A stretch of DNA of 64,000 nt from Lewinellaceae bacterium (GCA_020636095.1 JACJYN010000003.1:992001-1056000); one strand, 5' to 3'. Positions 1 to 8,811 are shown, numbered from the stretch's first letter. The notes: a model not told the origin generated them from the letters alone. A program made the numbers and translations.

Positions 1-30
1 GAGGGGGTTTGAAACCGGCAGGAGCGAAAA

Positions 31-86
31 TGGCAGGATTACCGGGTCGATTGGCAGGATTGTGAAGTTATGCTTTTGTATCTTTA
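31..86 (+). promoter_or_regulatory. Promoter and twin-box operator of curlin-like gene 1
   Basis: The 10-bp box TGGCAGGATT occurs at 31-40 and again at 52-61, exactly 21 bp apart. The second copy is followed by GTGA. A Bacteroidota-like -7 box (TATCTTTA against consensus TAnnTTTG, one mismatch) lies at 79-86, 27 bp after the start of box 2. The same arrangement, with the same distances, stands upstream of the paralogue at 1813. If transcription starts just after this box, the 5' untranslated region is about 410 nt. The regulator is not known from sequence alone. Confidence 0.6.
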
Positions 87-505
87 TGCTCGAAAATAAT
101 TAGAACAAGACGCAAGAAGTTTTGTATCAATAATATTTTAGGGCCCTAAGCGCCCCGTTGGCGGTATCAGCCGTGAGCCCCCCCCATCTGGTATCTCTCA
201 GCAGGACAAATTGCATCTGTACTTATTTTCCTTTTTTGGGCTCTTCAATATTTTTCACATCGACTTCCAACGCCTTATTACCATTTTATTGGGTACCTAT
301 TCCGGCATTATGGTTTTGTGGCCAGGCAGTTGCAGCGTCTCTGTGAGCCTCCGGCCGCAATACCAGGACACCCTAAAACCAAAATGCCTATACAAATCTT
401 TTGGCTTGTATAAAGGGGCCTGGTAATATTATTGTCAGCCCGGTTATACAAGATAAAGAACCGAATTTTCGGGAATAATTTCATAATCTAAAATTAATTA
501 CGACC
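87..505 (+). other. Long 5' leader of curlin-like gene 1
   Basis: There is no convincing gene in this stretch; short open frames here have no protein-like character. The last 40 bases (TTTCATAATCTAAAATTAAT, then ACGACC before the ATG) closely match the bases before the other two curlin-like genes at 1813 and 7893. This points to a conserved leader that sets translation. No Shine-Dalgarno motif is present. Confidence 0.5.
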
Positions 506-1372
506 ATGAAAAGAATGTTATTACTTTTCGCAGCGGTGCTCCTTGTAGTTGGCGCCACCATGGCACAATCCAAGGACAACCAGTCAGACGTCACCATTTC
601 CGATGGCAGCGATGACAACGAGGTGATCGTCAAGCAAACCCTCTACGGCAACGAACTCAATACTTCGGAAGTGTCCATCAACGACAATTCCGACGATAAC
701 GATGTGACGATTGAGCAAGAGGGCGAAGACCTCACAAGTTATGTCGACATCGACGACAATTCCAGCAACAACGAGGTGAACGTCGACCAGGATGACGAAG
801 AGCAAACTTCAGAAGTGTCCATTGTTGTTAATAGTGACCACAACGAGGTAAACGTCAACCAGGATGACGAAGGGCAAGAGTCCTTTGTAGGCATCGGATA
901 TGGTTCTGACTACAACGATGTCGATGTTGACCAGGATGGTAAAGACAATGAATCCTATATAGGCATCGGGTTTAGTTCTGACTACAACGATGTGATGGTC
1001 GACCAGGAAGGCGATGACCAGGGTTCCTATGTTGAAATTGCCTTTGGGTCTTCCAACAACGATGTCGATGTTGACCAGGATGGTGATGACAACATTTCTT
1101 TTGTGATCATCGCCGACGACTCGGACGGCAACTCTGTAGAGGTTGATCAGGACGGCAGAGACCTGCTTTCCGGAGTTGGCATCGCCGATGATTCTAACGG
1201 CAATGATGTAGAGGTTGGCCAGGATGGCAGAAACCATGAATCTTATGTCGAAATCTATAATGACTCCTCTGATAACGACGTGATGGTCGACCAGTACGGC
1301 AACTACAGCACCAGTGATGTAGAGGTTTCTTACGGTTCTGACGGCAACGACATCGAAGTTACCCAGAAGTAA
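506..1372 (+). CDS. Secreted acidic curlin-like repeat protein, paralogue 1
   Basis: 288 residues. A signal peptide (about residues 1-21, ending ATMAQ) is followed by about 11 tandem units of 24 residues. The consensus is S-x-V-x-I-x(6)-N-[DE]-V-x-V-D-Q-[DE]-G-x-x-N. The N-x-V-x-V-x-Q-x-G-x-x-N-x-S spacing resembles curlin repeats (CsgA/CsgB), which stack as a beta-solenoid amyloid with two strands per unit. Unlike E. coli CsgA the protein is extremely rich in Asp and Glu, and many units contain DxDxDG, which could bind Ca2+ (inference). The last 30 residues are almost identical to those of the paralogue at 1813. No csgEFG-type export genes are in the window. It is probably an extracellular fibre or matrix protein. 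Confidence 0.75.
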   Translation: MKRMLLLFAAVLLVVGATMAQSKDNQSDVTISDGSDDNEVIVKQTLYGNELNTSEVSINDNSDDNDVTIEQEGEDLTSYVDIDDNSSNNEVNVDQDDEEQTSEVSIVVNSDHNEVNVNQDDEGQESFVGIGYGSDYNDVDVDQDGKDNESYIGIGFSSDYNDVMVDQEGDDQGSYVEIAFGSSNNDVDVDQDGDDNISFVIIADDSDGNSVEVDQDGRDLLSGVGIADDSNGNDVEVGQDGRNHESYVEIYNDSSDNDVMVDQYGNYSTSDVEVSYGSDGNDIEVTQK

Positions 1373-1503
1373 GAAGTTTTTTCCTTGATATCGGGGCGGA
1401 GGTTGGCTCAGCCAGGCCTGCCTCCGCTGCGAAAGCGAATCTCAACACCACATGTCCGAAAAAGGTGTGAATTCGCCTATTTTATAAGTAATACAGATAC
1501 CAT

Positions 1504-1537
1504 AGCGGGCGGCCCATCTGATGGCCGCCCGCTTTAT
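1504..1537 (+). terminator. Hairpin terminator of curlin-like gene 1
   Basis: The arms AGCGGGCGGCC(C)A and TGGCCGCCCGCT form a 12-bp GC-rich stem with one bulged C and a TCTGA loop, followed by TTATT. The same hairpin, with small changes, follows both paralogues (2822 and 8812). A second hairpin in the 3' UTR (GCGGAGG near 1396 paired with CCTCCGC near 1422) is shared with gene 2 only. Confidence 0.8.
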
Positions 1538-1570
1538 TGAAGCGGGGGGAAGAACCGAAAAAAAATAAAA

Positions 1571-1626
1571 TGGCAGAATAATCGGTTAAAATGGCAGAAT
1601 TGTGAGCATGTTTTAGTGTATATTTG
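1571..1626 (+). promoter_or_regulatory. Promoter and twin-box operator of curlin-like gene 2
   Basis: Boxes TGGCAGAATA (1571-1580) and TGGCAGAATT (1592-1601) are direct repeats 21 bp apart. A perfect TAnnTTTG box, TATATTTG, lies at 1619-1626. The distances from box to -7 (48 and 27 bp) equal those upstream of gene 1. The direct-repeat geometry, two helical turns apart, fits a dimeric activator on one DNA face next to the -33 region. LytTR-type regulators are known to use 21-22 bp spacing. Confidence 0.7.
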
Positions 1627-1812
1627 CAAATATAAAATGTAAAAAGGCCTTTCGTTCAGCTTTTCAAGTAATCCATATCAACCCTTCACTTCTTGCCGGA
1701 TTGTATTTTCAGCGAAAGGAGCCTGCTCTTCTGGCTACTAATCTTACATGACGGCAATATTGCCAATGCTAACTATCTAATAACCATTTCATAATCTAAA
1801 CTTATTACGGCC

Positions 1813-2691
1813 ATGAAAAAAATTGTATTACTTTTCGCAGCGGTGCTCTTTGTGGTTGGCTCCACGATGGCTCAGTCCAAAGACAACCAGTCAGATGTTA
1901 CCATTTCCGGTAACAGTGACGACAACGAAGTGATCGTCAAGCAAACCCTCTACGGCAACGAACTGAATATTTCGGACGTTTCGATCACAGACGATTCCGA
2001 CGGAAACGAAGTGTCGGTAGATCAAGAGGGCGAAGACCAGGAAAGCTATGTCACCATTGAATCCGACGCCAGCTACAACGAAGTAGATGTCGACCAGGAC
2101 GGTGAAGAGCAGTATTCAGATGTTCAAATTGGCTACGAGGCCTATGACAACGAAGTAGAGGTCGATCAGGAAGGTGAGAGCAATGAGTCTTACATAGCTA
2201 TCGGAGGAGTAGCCTACGGTAACTCTGTAGATGTTGAGCAGGACGGTGAAGACAACCTGTCTGAAGTAGGCGTTGGCCTGGTAGCTTTCGACAACGATGT
2301 AACGGTCGACCAGGATGGCGAAAACAACCAGTCTTTGGTTCTGGTAGGCGCCTTTGCCGGAAACTTTGTTGAAGGTAACGAAGTAAACGTTGACCAGGAT
2401 GGTGAAGACAACATATCGGAAGTAGCTGTTGGCTTAGTAGCTGAAGGCAACGAAGTAAATGTCAAGCAGGACGGTGAAAGAAACAATTCTTTGGTTGTGG
2501 TTGGCGGTATTGCCGGTTTCAACGATGTTGATGTCGACCAGGATGGCAAAAACCACGAATCTACCATCGGAATTTTTGAGGAGTCTTCTTTCAACGACGT
2601 GATGGTCGAGCAAGATGGCAACTACAGCACCAGTGATGTAGAGGTTTCTTACGGTTCTGACGGCAACGACATCGAAGTTACCCAGAAGTAA
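1813..2691 (+). CDS. Secreted acidic curlin-like repeat protein, paralogue 2
   Basis: 292 residues with a signal peptide nearly identical to that of paralogue 3 (MKKIVLLFAAVLFVVG). It has about 11 units of the 24-residue repeat; one unit near residues 171-198 has four extra residues. The loop between the two predicted strands is more hydrophobic here (for example VGLVAFDN) than in paralogues 1 and 3, so the three fibres may differ in surface chemistry (inference). The C-terminal 30 codons and the following 120 bp are nearly identical to gene 1, which points to recent tandem duplication. It has its own promoter and terminator and is not in an operon with gene 1. Role: probable extracellular amyloid or matrix subunit. 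Confidence 0.75.
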   Translation: MKKIVLLFAAVLFVVGSTMAQSKDNQSDVTISGNSDDNEVIVKQTLYGNELNISDVSITDDSDGNEVSVDQEGEDQESYVTIESDASYNEVDVDQDGEEQYSDVQIGYEAYDNEVEVDQEGESNESYIAIGGVAYGNSVDVEQDGEDNLSEVGVGLVAFDNDVTVDQDGENNQSLVLVGAFAGNFVEGNEVNVDQDGEDNISEVAVGLVAEGNEVNVKQDGERNNSLVVVGGIAGFNDVDVDQDGKNHESTIGIFEESSFNDVMVEQDGNYSTSDVEVSYGSDGNDIEVTQK

Positions 2692-2821
2692 GAAGTTTTT
2701 TCCTTGATATCGGGGCGGAGGTTGGCTCAGCCAGGCCTGCCTCCGCTGCGAGCGAGTCTCACTACCGCATGTCCGAATAAAAGTGGGAATTCGCAACAAC
2801 TACAATGTAATACAGATACAA

Positions 2822-2857
2822 AAGCGGGCGTGCCATCTGATGGCCGCCCGCTTTTTG
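2822..2857. terminator. Bidirectional terminator between curlin-like gene 2 and the convergent T9SS gene
   Basis: The stem AGCGGGCG-TG-CCA / TGGCCGCCCGCT around a TCTGA loop is followed by TTTTT on the + strand. On the - strand the same hairpin ends in CTTTTG. It therefore can end both the + strand curlin-like transcript (stop at 2691) and the - strand gene that ends at 2878. Confidence 0.75.
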
Positions 2858-2877
2858 TGTTTTTCGATGCGCATGGT

Positions 2878-5736
2878 TTATTGAATGATCAGTTTGCCCT
2901 TCGACGCCGGCCCACCGTCCGCCGGGCCCACCTGATAAAAATAAATGCCCCTGGGCAGTTTTCTCCGCTGGAAAGTGAAGCTGGCGCCACTGTAATGATC
3001 TCGGCGCACCAGCCGGCCCAGGCTATCAAAAATCTCCATTCGCACCGGCTGCTCTTCTTTGACGTTCTCCAGCTCGATGGTGCAACTTTCATCAAAAGGA
3101 TTAGGGTAAATCCGGGTAGTATCCTGTCCTTCCGGATTCGGCTGGATAATGGCAGGCAGAAAATCCCGCATCACGATGTGCTGATAGGGATAGGTGATGA
3201 TGGGCTCATTGAAGTCGAAGTAAATAGCGGCGCGGTTTTGGATCAATGTGCTGTCCGGCAAATCAGTCAGTTGCGCTACCCTGAATTTCACGAAACCATG
3301 AGAAGCCGGTTCGTTGGTGTCGCTATCCGGCAGCAGGATATTGTCGAAACGGAACTCCAACCAACGGCCGGGCCGGATATTAAAGGAATAAGGATGGCTG
3401 CTGGCGCCGGGGCGAACGGTAGTGATGTCCAGCTCATCGGCCAGTTGGTCCATGATCCGTACGGTGAAGGCTGTATCGGAGCCGGTATTCTGAAAACGAA
3501 TGTGGTACTCGATGTCCGTATTGGGTTGGGTGAGCTGATCCGGGCCATAGCCTTTGGGGTTAGCCCTTTTGTCATTGGGGTCGTAGGAGCCAATATTCTC
3601 CTGGCAATCGATGGAAATAAAATCGTCGCCGTCGTTTTCCCAGTATTGAGTGGTGAAGCCCAGGCTGATGCCATCTGTTGGATTTCCGCAGCCTTCAATC
3701 GTTACGGTGGGCATACTATTGCCGGGGTGGAAGGGCTCCTGTTCGGCTTCCAGGCGCAGGGTAGCGCCGGTGGCCGGCAGGGTAATGTTTTCGATGGCGT
3801 TGGGCGCCAGGTTGAAGAGGCCCTGCCGGAGGATGACCTGATCTTCGATGACCAGATAATCCAGCGGTGCGCTGGTGGGCGCCGTGCCTACGTTTTGGAT
3901 GAAAAAACGAACGGAGTCTCCCTGGCAGCTGGCGCCTACCTCCACACTGGCGCCCGACCAGTTCAGAGGACGGTTGCAAATACTGTCGGGATAGATATGG
4001 GCCGTGGTGCAATGGGTTTGCCCGAGTACCGTATCGTCGCAATCAACCGTAGTTTGAATTTGGAAGCTTCCGCATTCACCCACATCGATATTGCCCAGTT
4101 GGAAAGTCAACGTATTGCCCTGCTGGCCGCCTATCGGCAGAGTGGCGCTGTTGAAGGTGAGGTAGGGGTCGAGCGCAACTTCCACATAGGCATTCTGAGC
4201 AGGCACAGTGCCGGTATTGCAATAGTAAACCGTGTAGGTGGCGTCGAAACAACGCCGCAGGAAAGGGGAGGAGATGTCCACCTGTAGGTTGGGGCAGGCG
4301 ATTGCGGTTTGCACGGGAAAGTTCAGAGAGAGCGTGTCAAAGTCAGGTACTATCAGCACTTGGGGCGGCGGGCAGAGGCCCCAGTAATTGCTGGGTGGGT
4401 ACAACTGGGGATGGTAACTGCCCGGGTTGAGGCGGCGGGCGTAGTGGCCGAGGCTGTCGGTCAGGGCATACAGGGTGTCGGCTCCTTCCAATGCCACCAA
4501 CCAGCCCTTCATGGGCATTTCTGGCAGCTGGCTGCAGTCTTCGTCGATGTCTTCAAATACATAGCCTTCCACCTGGCTGTTGTATAGTTGGCCGCGGGCG
4601 CCGATCTTTAGCAGGTAGCCCCGGATATCGGACCCGCCGCCGGGCAGGCCGTACTCCCGTATCTCGCCAGCGATGATGAAGCCGCCGTCCGGGGTGAAGT
4701 CAAAGTCAGCGCCCTGTTGGTAAAAGGGATGGGGATATTCATTCCACCACAGGATGTCGCCATCGGCTGTGAGTGCGTTCATGACGATGGCGCTGCCGTT
4801 TTGGAAGCGGTTGGCAAGGGCGAGGATGGCGCCGTCCGGTTGCTGCTTTATTCCTGGAGAAGAAGGCCCTCCTCCCAGCTCGGTGATCCAACTGACCAGC
4901 CCGTCGGCTTCGGCGCGATAAACGACCCCCCGGTTCTCTGAGAAGTACCGGCCAGATAGGAGGTAACTGCCATCGGGCTGAGGGATAATGGTATTGGCGG
5001 AAATATTTCCGGCTCCCCCTACGCCCGAGAAGTCCAGGCGGGTAGTACTGATCGGGGCGCCGTCCATTGCCACTCGCAGCAGGTAATAGGAGAGGAATCC
5101 GCTATTAACCAGAATAACCAGGCCTCCATCGGGGTGAATACTGAAATTGAAGGCGGTACCATTGTTGTCGCTGGTGTAAGGATTGAGGTAGTGTTGATAC
5201 CATAGGATATTGCCCAGGCTATCCAGTTTTATCAGTGCCGGCCGGGAAGTGCCGGTAGGTTTATTATTCAGGTTCGCCAGGAAATAATAGCAGGTATCAC
5301 CGAAAGATAGGAGGCGGCCCGCACTGTAGTAGGAGTTGGTAGTAGCCGGCAGGGGCGTTAAGGTAGACCAGCGAAACTGGCCGGCGCCGGGGTCGAGATT
5401 GTAGATAAAGGCCTTATCCGGCTCCGTATCGTCGGAAAGGGTGTTGTTGTAAGACCAGCCAGTGACGCTCCCATCATTCATCAGGAGCAAATTGCGGCCG
5501 CTGATCCCTCCTTCCGTGATTTCCGCAAAATCGGTGGAAGTGGTGCTGAGGAGGTTGCCCAATCCATCGGCTATGTAAACCTCATTCCAGCTGTTGAAAA
5601 CAAAATGCCCGTTGGGTAGCGCCAGGATGCTCTTAAAGTTTTCAGTGTCATATTCCCTTTCCCAGCCTTGCCCGTAGGCAGCTGAAAAACAGCTGATCAG
5701 CAATGCAATGGTGAGTATTGGTAAACATTTTTTCAT
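2878..5736 (-). CDS. T9SS type A sorting-domain surface protein (DUF7619-like domain)
   Basis: 952 residues, ATG start, signal peptide about 1-22 (ALLISCFSAAYGQ). Residues about 25-390 look like a beta-propeller-like repeat region typical of secreted Bacteroidota proteins (repeated G-G-x-x-x-x-G and S-x-G-N-I-L-W-Y type strands). Then comes a carboxypeptidase-regulatory-like segment (VEGYVFEDIDEDC), and near residues 740-860 the block SYDPNDK ... IRFQNTGSDTAFTVRI ... FDFNEPIITYPY, which is typical of the DUF7619 domain just before T9SS signals. The C-terminus (IYPNPFDESCTIEL ... LGRLVRRD ... GIYFYQV ... KGKLIIQ) is a type A sorting domain, so the protein is expected to be exported by T9SS and fixed on, or released from, the cell surface. 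It converges on the curlin-like gene across a shared terminator. The substrate is unknown. Confidence 0.8.
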   Translation of the reverse strand: MKKCLPILTIALLISCFSAAYGQGWEREYDTENFKSILALPNGHFVFNSWNEVYIADGLGNLLSTTSTDFAEITEGGISGRNLLLMNDGSVTGWSYNNTLSDDTEPDKAFIYNLDPGAGQFRWSTLTPLPATTNSYYSAGRLLSFGDTCYYFLANLNNKPTGTSRPALIKLDSLGNILWYQHYLNPYTSDNNGTAFNFSIHPDGGLVILVNSGFLSYYLLRVAMDGAPISTTRLDFSGVGGAGNISANTIIPQPDGSYLLSGRYFSENRGVVYRAEADGLVSWITELGGGPSSPGIKQQPDGAILALANRFQNGSAIVMNALTADGDILWWNEYPHPFYQQGADFDFTPDGGFIIAGEIREYGLPGGGSDIRGYLLKIGARGQLYNSQVEGYVFEDIDEDCSQLPEMPMKGWLVALEGADTLYALTDSLGHYARRLNPGSYHPQLYPPSNYWGLCPPPQVLIVPDFDTLSLNFPVQTAIACPNLQVDISSPFLRRCFDATYTVYYCNTGTVPAQNAYVEVALDPYLTFNSATLPIGGQQGNTLTFQLGNIDVGECGSFQIQTTVDCDDTVLGQTHCTTAHIYPDSICNRPLNWSGASVEVGASCQGDSVRFFIQNVGTAPTSAPLDYLVIEDQVILRQGLFNLAPNAIENITLPATGATLRLEAEQEPFHPGNSMPTVTIEGCGNPTDGISLGFTTQYWENDGDDFISIDCQENIGSYDPNDKRANPKGYGPDQLTQPNTDIEYHIRFQNTGSDTAFTVRIMDQLADELDITTVRPGASSHPYSFNIRPGRWLEFRFDNILLPDSDTNEPASHGFVKFRVAQLTDLPDSTLIQNRAAIYFDFNEPIITYPYQHIVMRDFLPAIIQPNPEGQDTTRIYPNPFDESCTIELENVKEEQPVRMEIFDSLGRLVRRDHYSGASFTFQRRKLPRGIYFYQVGPADGGPASKGKLIIQ

Positions 5737-6093
5737 GGCCTTCTTTTTTTCTTCCCTCCAAATATCTATACTCGAGTTGCTTTTTTCAAAAACACTTTTC
5801 TTAAAAAATTAAACAGAAGAACCCTTTATAGTAGCTATACTTCAATAAATAAAGTAATTCTGAGTATATTTTATTAAACAAAATTTCGTTTTTTACGCTC
5901 GACTTTGGGATAGTTCGATTTTCTGTGTCTTTAAAGGGCATCTCACGCCGACGTTCGAACGCGGGACGAATTCGGTGTTCGGAATTCGGTAGGACACTCT
6001 GGGAACTGCGAACCTGCGAACCGCGAACTGCGGCGGGCCACCGCTGTCCAGCGCTAGTACTCTATAACAATATAAAACCCTAACCACCACCCC
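5737..6093. other. Divergent intergenic region
   Basis: This 357-bp spacer lies between the - strand T9SS gene and the + strand gene at 6094. The first part (5780-5900) is AT-rich and probably holds both promoters; TATATTTT near 5866 is one mismatch from TAnnTTTG. The second part holds short GC-rich repeats (GCGAACCTGCGAACCGCGAACTGCG near 6007). I see no gene or RNA in it. Confidence 0.4.
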
Positions 6094-7497
6094 ATGCACA
6101 AAAGCACCCTGATCCAGGTTTTCCGAACCCTTACCAAAAAAGATATCCGTGAGCTGCGCAAATTTGTGCGTTCGCCCTATTTCAACCAGCGGGAAGATGT
6201 GGTTCGCCTGTTCAGCTACATCGATGAGGTATGGGAGAAAGATGAATCTCTGCTAAACCGGGAAAAAGCCTATGCTCATGTTTTCCCCGGCCAGGATTAC
6301 GATGATCCCTGGATGAAATCGGTCATGCACTTTTTGCTCAACTGCATCAAACAATACCTGGCCCTTTCCGAGCTGCAATCGGATGAGGCGGGGGTACAGC
6401 TCCACCTTTGCCGCGCCTTTCGCAAACGCGGGCTGGACAAGCTTTTCGAAAAGGAGATGAAAAACCTGGGCCAGCGGCAGAAAAAGCAGCCCTACCGCAA
6501 CGTAGGCTACCACTACCACAACTACCAGTTGCAGCTGGAGCGCTACGAGTACGACCACCGGCAGCGGCGCAGTGGCCGGATGAACCTGCAGGAACTGGCC
6601 GAAGAGCTGACTATTTTCTACCTGGCCGACATTTTGCGCCACTCCTGTACGGTACTGACCGCCCGCAGCATGTCGCAACAGGATTACAATCTGGAGTTGC
6701 TGGAGGAAGTGCTGCGCTACGTAGAGCGGTCGCCGGTGCGGCAGACTCCGGCGGTGGCCGTTTACCACCAGGCGTATAAGGCGCTCGCCGAACCGGAGGA
6801 GGAGGCTTATTTCACCCAGCTTGAGGAATGGATCGAAGCCTACTGGCAGCAATTCCCACCGGATGAGATTCGCGATATCTACCTGCTGGCGATCAATTAC
6901 TGCATCCAACGGCTCAACCAGGGGCAACGGCACTACATCCGTAAGGCTTTTGAGTTTTACCGCCGGGGCCTGGACCGTGCGGTCTTGCTGGAAGGCGGCA
7001 TCTTGTCCAAATATACTTACAACAACGTACTGATGCTGGCCATTGCTCTGGAAGAATGGGAATGGGCGGCCGGCTTCCTCGAACAATACAAGGAGAACCT
7101 GCCGGCCAAAGAACGGGGAAATATCTACCGTTACAACCTGGCTATCTATTATTTCCAGAAGCCCGACTACGGCCGGGCTATGGCACTGCTGCAACAGGTC
7201 ACTTTCCGGGATGTGCTCTACAACCTCAATGCCCGCCGCATGTTGTTGCGCATCTATTTTGAACTGGGCGAATACGATGCCCTGGAATCCCTGCTGGATA
7301 GCTTTGCCACCTACCTGCGCCGCCAACAGGACCTGGGCTACCACCGAGAACACTACCGCAACCTCATCCACTTTGTTCGCCGTCTGCTTAACATCGGCCT
7401 GCACAACAAGGAAGAACGGCAGGAACTGGCTAAAGAGGTGGAGCGAAAAAAAGCAGTGGCGGAAAAGGACTGGCTACTGAAACAATTGGGTTGCTGA
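6094..7497 (+). CDS. Hypothetical all-helical protein (467 aa)
   Basis: I do not recognise a named family. The protein has no signal peptide or membrane segment and is predicted to be almost wholly alpha-helical, with aromatic-rich helices resembling TPR or HEAT repeats (for example YRYNLAIYYFQKPDYGRAMALLQQV, shown here only as its helix pattern, around residues 345-370). The N-terminal 80 residues (LTKKDIRELRKFVRSPYFNQ...) form a compact basic-acidic unit. It is probably cytoplasmic with a scaffold or protein-binding role (inference). The ATG at 6094 is the first good start. The codon use and strong open frame over 1.4 kb support a real gene. It stands alone between curlin-like paralogues 2 and 3. 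Confidence 0.7.
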   Translation: MHKSTLIQVFRTLTKKDIRELRKFVRSPYFNQREDVVRLFSYIDEVWEKDESLLNREKAYAHVFPGQDYDDPWMKSVMHFLLNCIKQYLALSELQSDEAGVQLHLCRAFRKRGLDKLFEKEMKNLGQRQKKQPYRNVGYHYHNYQLQLERYEYDHRQRRSGRMNLQELAEELTIFYLADILRHSCTVLTARSMSQQDYNLELLEEVLRYVERSPVRQTPAVAVYHQAYKALAEPEEEAYFTQLEEWIEAYWQQFPPDEIRDIYLLAINYCIQRLNQGQRHYIRKAFEFYRRGLDRAVLLEGGILSKYTYNNVLMLAIALEEWEWAAGFLEQYKENLPAKERGNIYRYNLAIYYFQKPDYGRAMALLQQVTFRDVLYNLNARRMLLRIYFELGEYDALESLLDSFATYLRRQQDLGYHREHYRNLIHFVRRLLNIGLHNKEERQELAKEVERKKAVAEKDWLLKQLGC

Positions 7498-7540
7498 TCA
7501 TTACAGCGGATAAACTGCCCGAAAAGGTAACAATTCAAAA

Positions 7541-7597
7541 TGGGAGAATAATCGGTTCGAATAATTTGCATTTTTAATTTGGAATATTATATATTTG
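7541..7597 (+). promoter_or_regulatory. Promoter and operator of curlin-like gene 3
   Basis: TGGGAGAATAATCGGTT at 7541-7557 matches the gene 2 operator TGGCAGAATAATCGGTT at 1571 in all but one base. TATATTTG (7590-7597) is a perfect -7 box, 49 bp from the start of the box compared with 48 bp in genes 1 and 2. The second box, expected at 7562, is not recognisable, so this promoter may be weaker or differently controlled. The leader to the ATG is about 290 nt and shows no gene. Confidence 0.6.
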
Positions 7598-7892
7598 CAC
7601 ATGTAAGAGCTGTTTGGCTGAAAGTTCAGGTTTCCGCGCAATCAAAAACAAGTACACGAGAGGCCCCTTTGGAAACCTGATCCCTGCTTTTACAAAGCAA
7701 TGCATTCACTGCATAATCCTTACCATTGAGGGCTGTTCAGTATAATTTCAGGCTACACAACAACATTTTTTTCTTTGCCGAATGGCATTTCCCAGGGTAA
7801 ATAGCCACCGCAAATGGTCAATTGCCCTACATACATACAATACCGGCACAAATTATTTAATAACAATTTCATAATCTTAACTTTTTACGAAC

Positions 7893-8759
7893 ATGAAAAA
7901 AATTGTATTACTTTTCGCAGCAGTGCTCTTTGTGGTAGGCGCCACGATGGCTCAGTCCAAAGACAACCAGTCAGATGTTACCATTTCCGGGAACAGCGAC
8001 GACAACGAAGTGAAGGTTAGCCAAACCCTCTATGGCAATGAACTCAATGTCTCGGATGTTTCTATCACCGACAATTCCGACGACAACGAAGTTACGGTTG
8101 AGCAGGAGGGGGAAGACCAGGAAAGCTATGTCGACATTTTCGACAACGCCAGCGGTAACGAGGTAAACGTCGACCAGGATGATGAAGAACAGTATTCAGA
8201 AGTTATTATTGGTGAATCCAGCTATGATAACGAGGTGGATGTAGACCAGGAAGGCGAAGGAAACGGCTCTTATGTTGGCATCGGTGTTGAATCCAGCGGC
8301 AACGAGGTGGATGTCGAACAGGATGGCGAAGGCAACGGTTCCGCGGTAGGAATCGTTTATGGCTCTAACGGCAACGATGTAACGATCGACCAGGATGGAG
8401 AAGACAACTATTCAGAGGCTCTTATTCTTTTCGGCTCTAATGGCAACGACATCAACGTCGACCAGAATGGTGAAGACAACCAGTCCTTTGCCGGGATTGC
8501 CGAAGACTCCAACGGTAACGACATCGATGTCGACCAGGATGGTGAAGACCTGTCTTCATTCGTTGGCATTGCCGAAGAATCTGACGGCAACGATGTAGAG
8601 ATCGACCAGTATGGCAGAAATCACGAATCCTCTGTCGACATTTACGATGCGTCTTCTTACAACGACGTGATGGTTGACCAGGATGGCAACTACAGCACCA
8701 GTGAAATTGAGATTTCCAACGGCTCTGACGGCAACTACATCGAGGTAGGCCAGAAGTAA
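7893..8759 (+). CDS. Secreted acidic curlin-like repeat protein, paralogue 3
   Basis: 288 residues with a signal peptide (about 1-21) and about 11 units of 24 residues with consensus S-x-V-x-I-x(6)-N-x-V-x-V-D-Q-D-G-E-D-N. The first 60 codons are nearly identical to paralogue 2; the centre is diverged and richer in Gly-Asn (SNGNDVTIDQDGEDN type). The C-terminus ends GQK rather than TQK, and the 3' UTR shared by genes 1 and 2 is absent apart from the terminator. It is separated from its paralogues by two unrelated genes, so the copy moved or was separated after duplication. Probable role as for paralogue 1. Confidence 0.75.
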   Translation: MKKIVLLFAAVLFVVGATMAQSKDNQSDVTISGNSDDNEVKVSQTLYGNELNVSDVSITDNSDDNEVTVEQEGEDQESYVDIFDNASGNEVNVDQDDEEQYSEVIIGESSYDNEVDVDQEGEGNGSYVGIGVESSGNEVDVEQDGEGNGSAVGIVYGSNGNDVTIDQDGEDNYSEALILFGSNGNDINVDQNGEDNQSFAGIAEDSNGNDIDVDQDGEDLSSFVGIAEESDGNDVEIDQYGRNHESSVDIYDASSYNDVMVDQDGNYSTSEIEISNGSDGNYIEVGQK

Positions 8760-8811
8760 GGTAGGAAAGTGTGAAAGTGTTTATTCACTTACACATCAAT
8801 CAAGATACGAT

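Noticed and set aside
584..1237. Frames on the - strand inside curlin-like gene 1
   Set aside because: Valine-rich products are the reverse reading of the Asp-Asn-rich repeats; the + strand protein has signal peptide, leader and terminator.
2704..4287. 527-codon frame on the + strand opposite the T9SS gene
   Set aside because: It is the antisense of a clear T9SS protein gene with signal peptide and sorting domain; the GC-rich codons keep the other strand open.
6253..7404. 383-codon frame opposite the helical protein gene
   Set aside because: Antisense shadow; valine- and glutamine-rich composition typical of reverse-read helical coding sequence.
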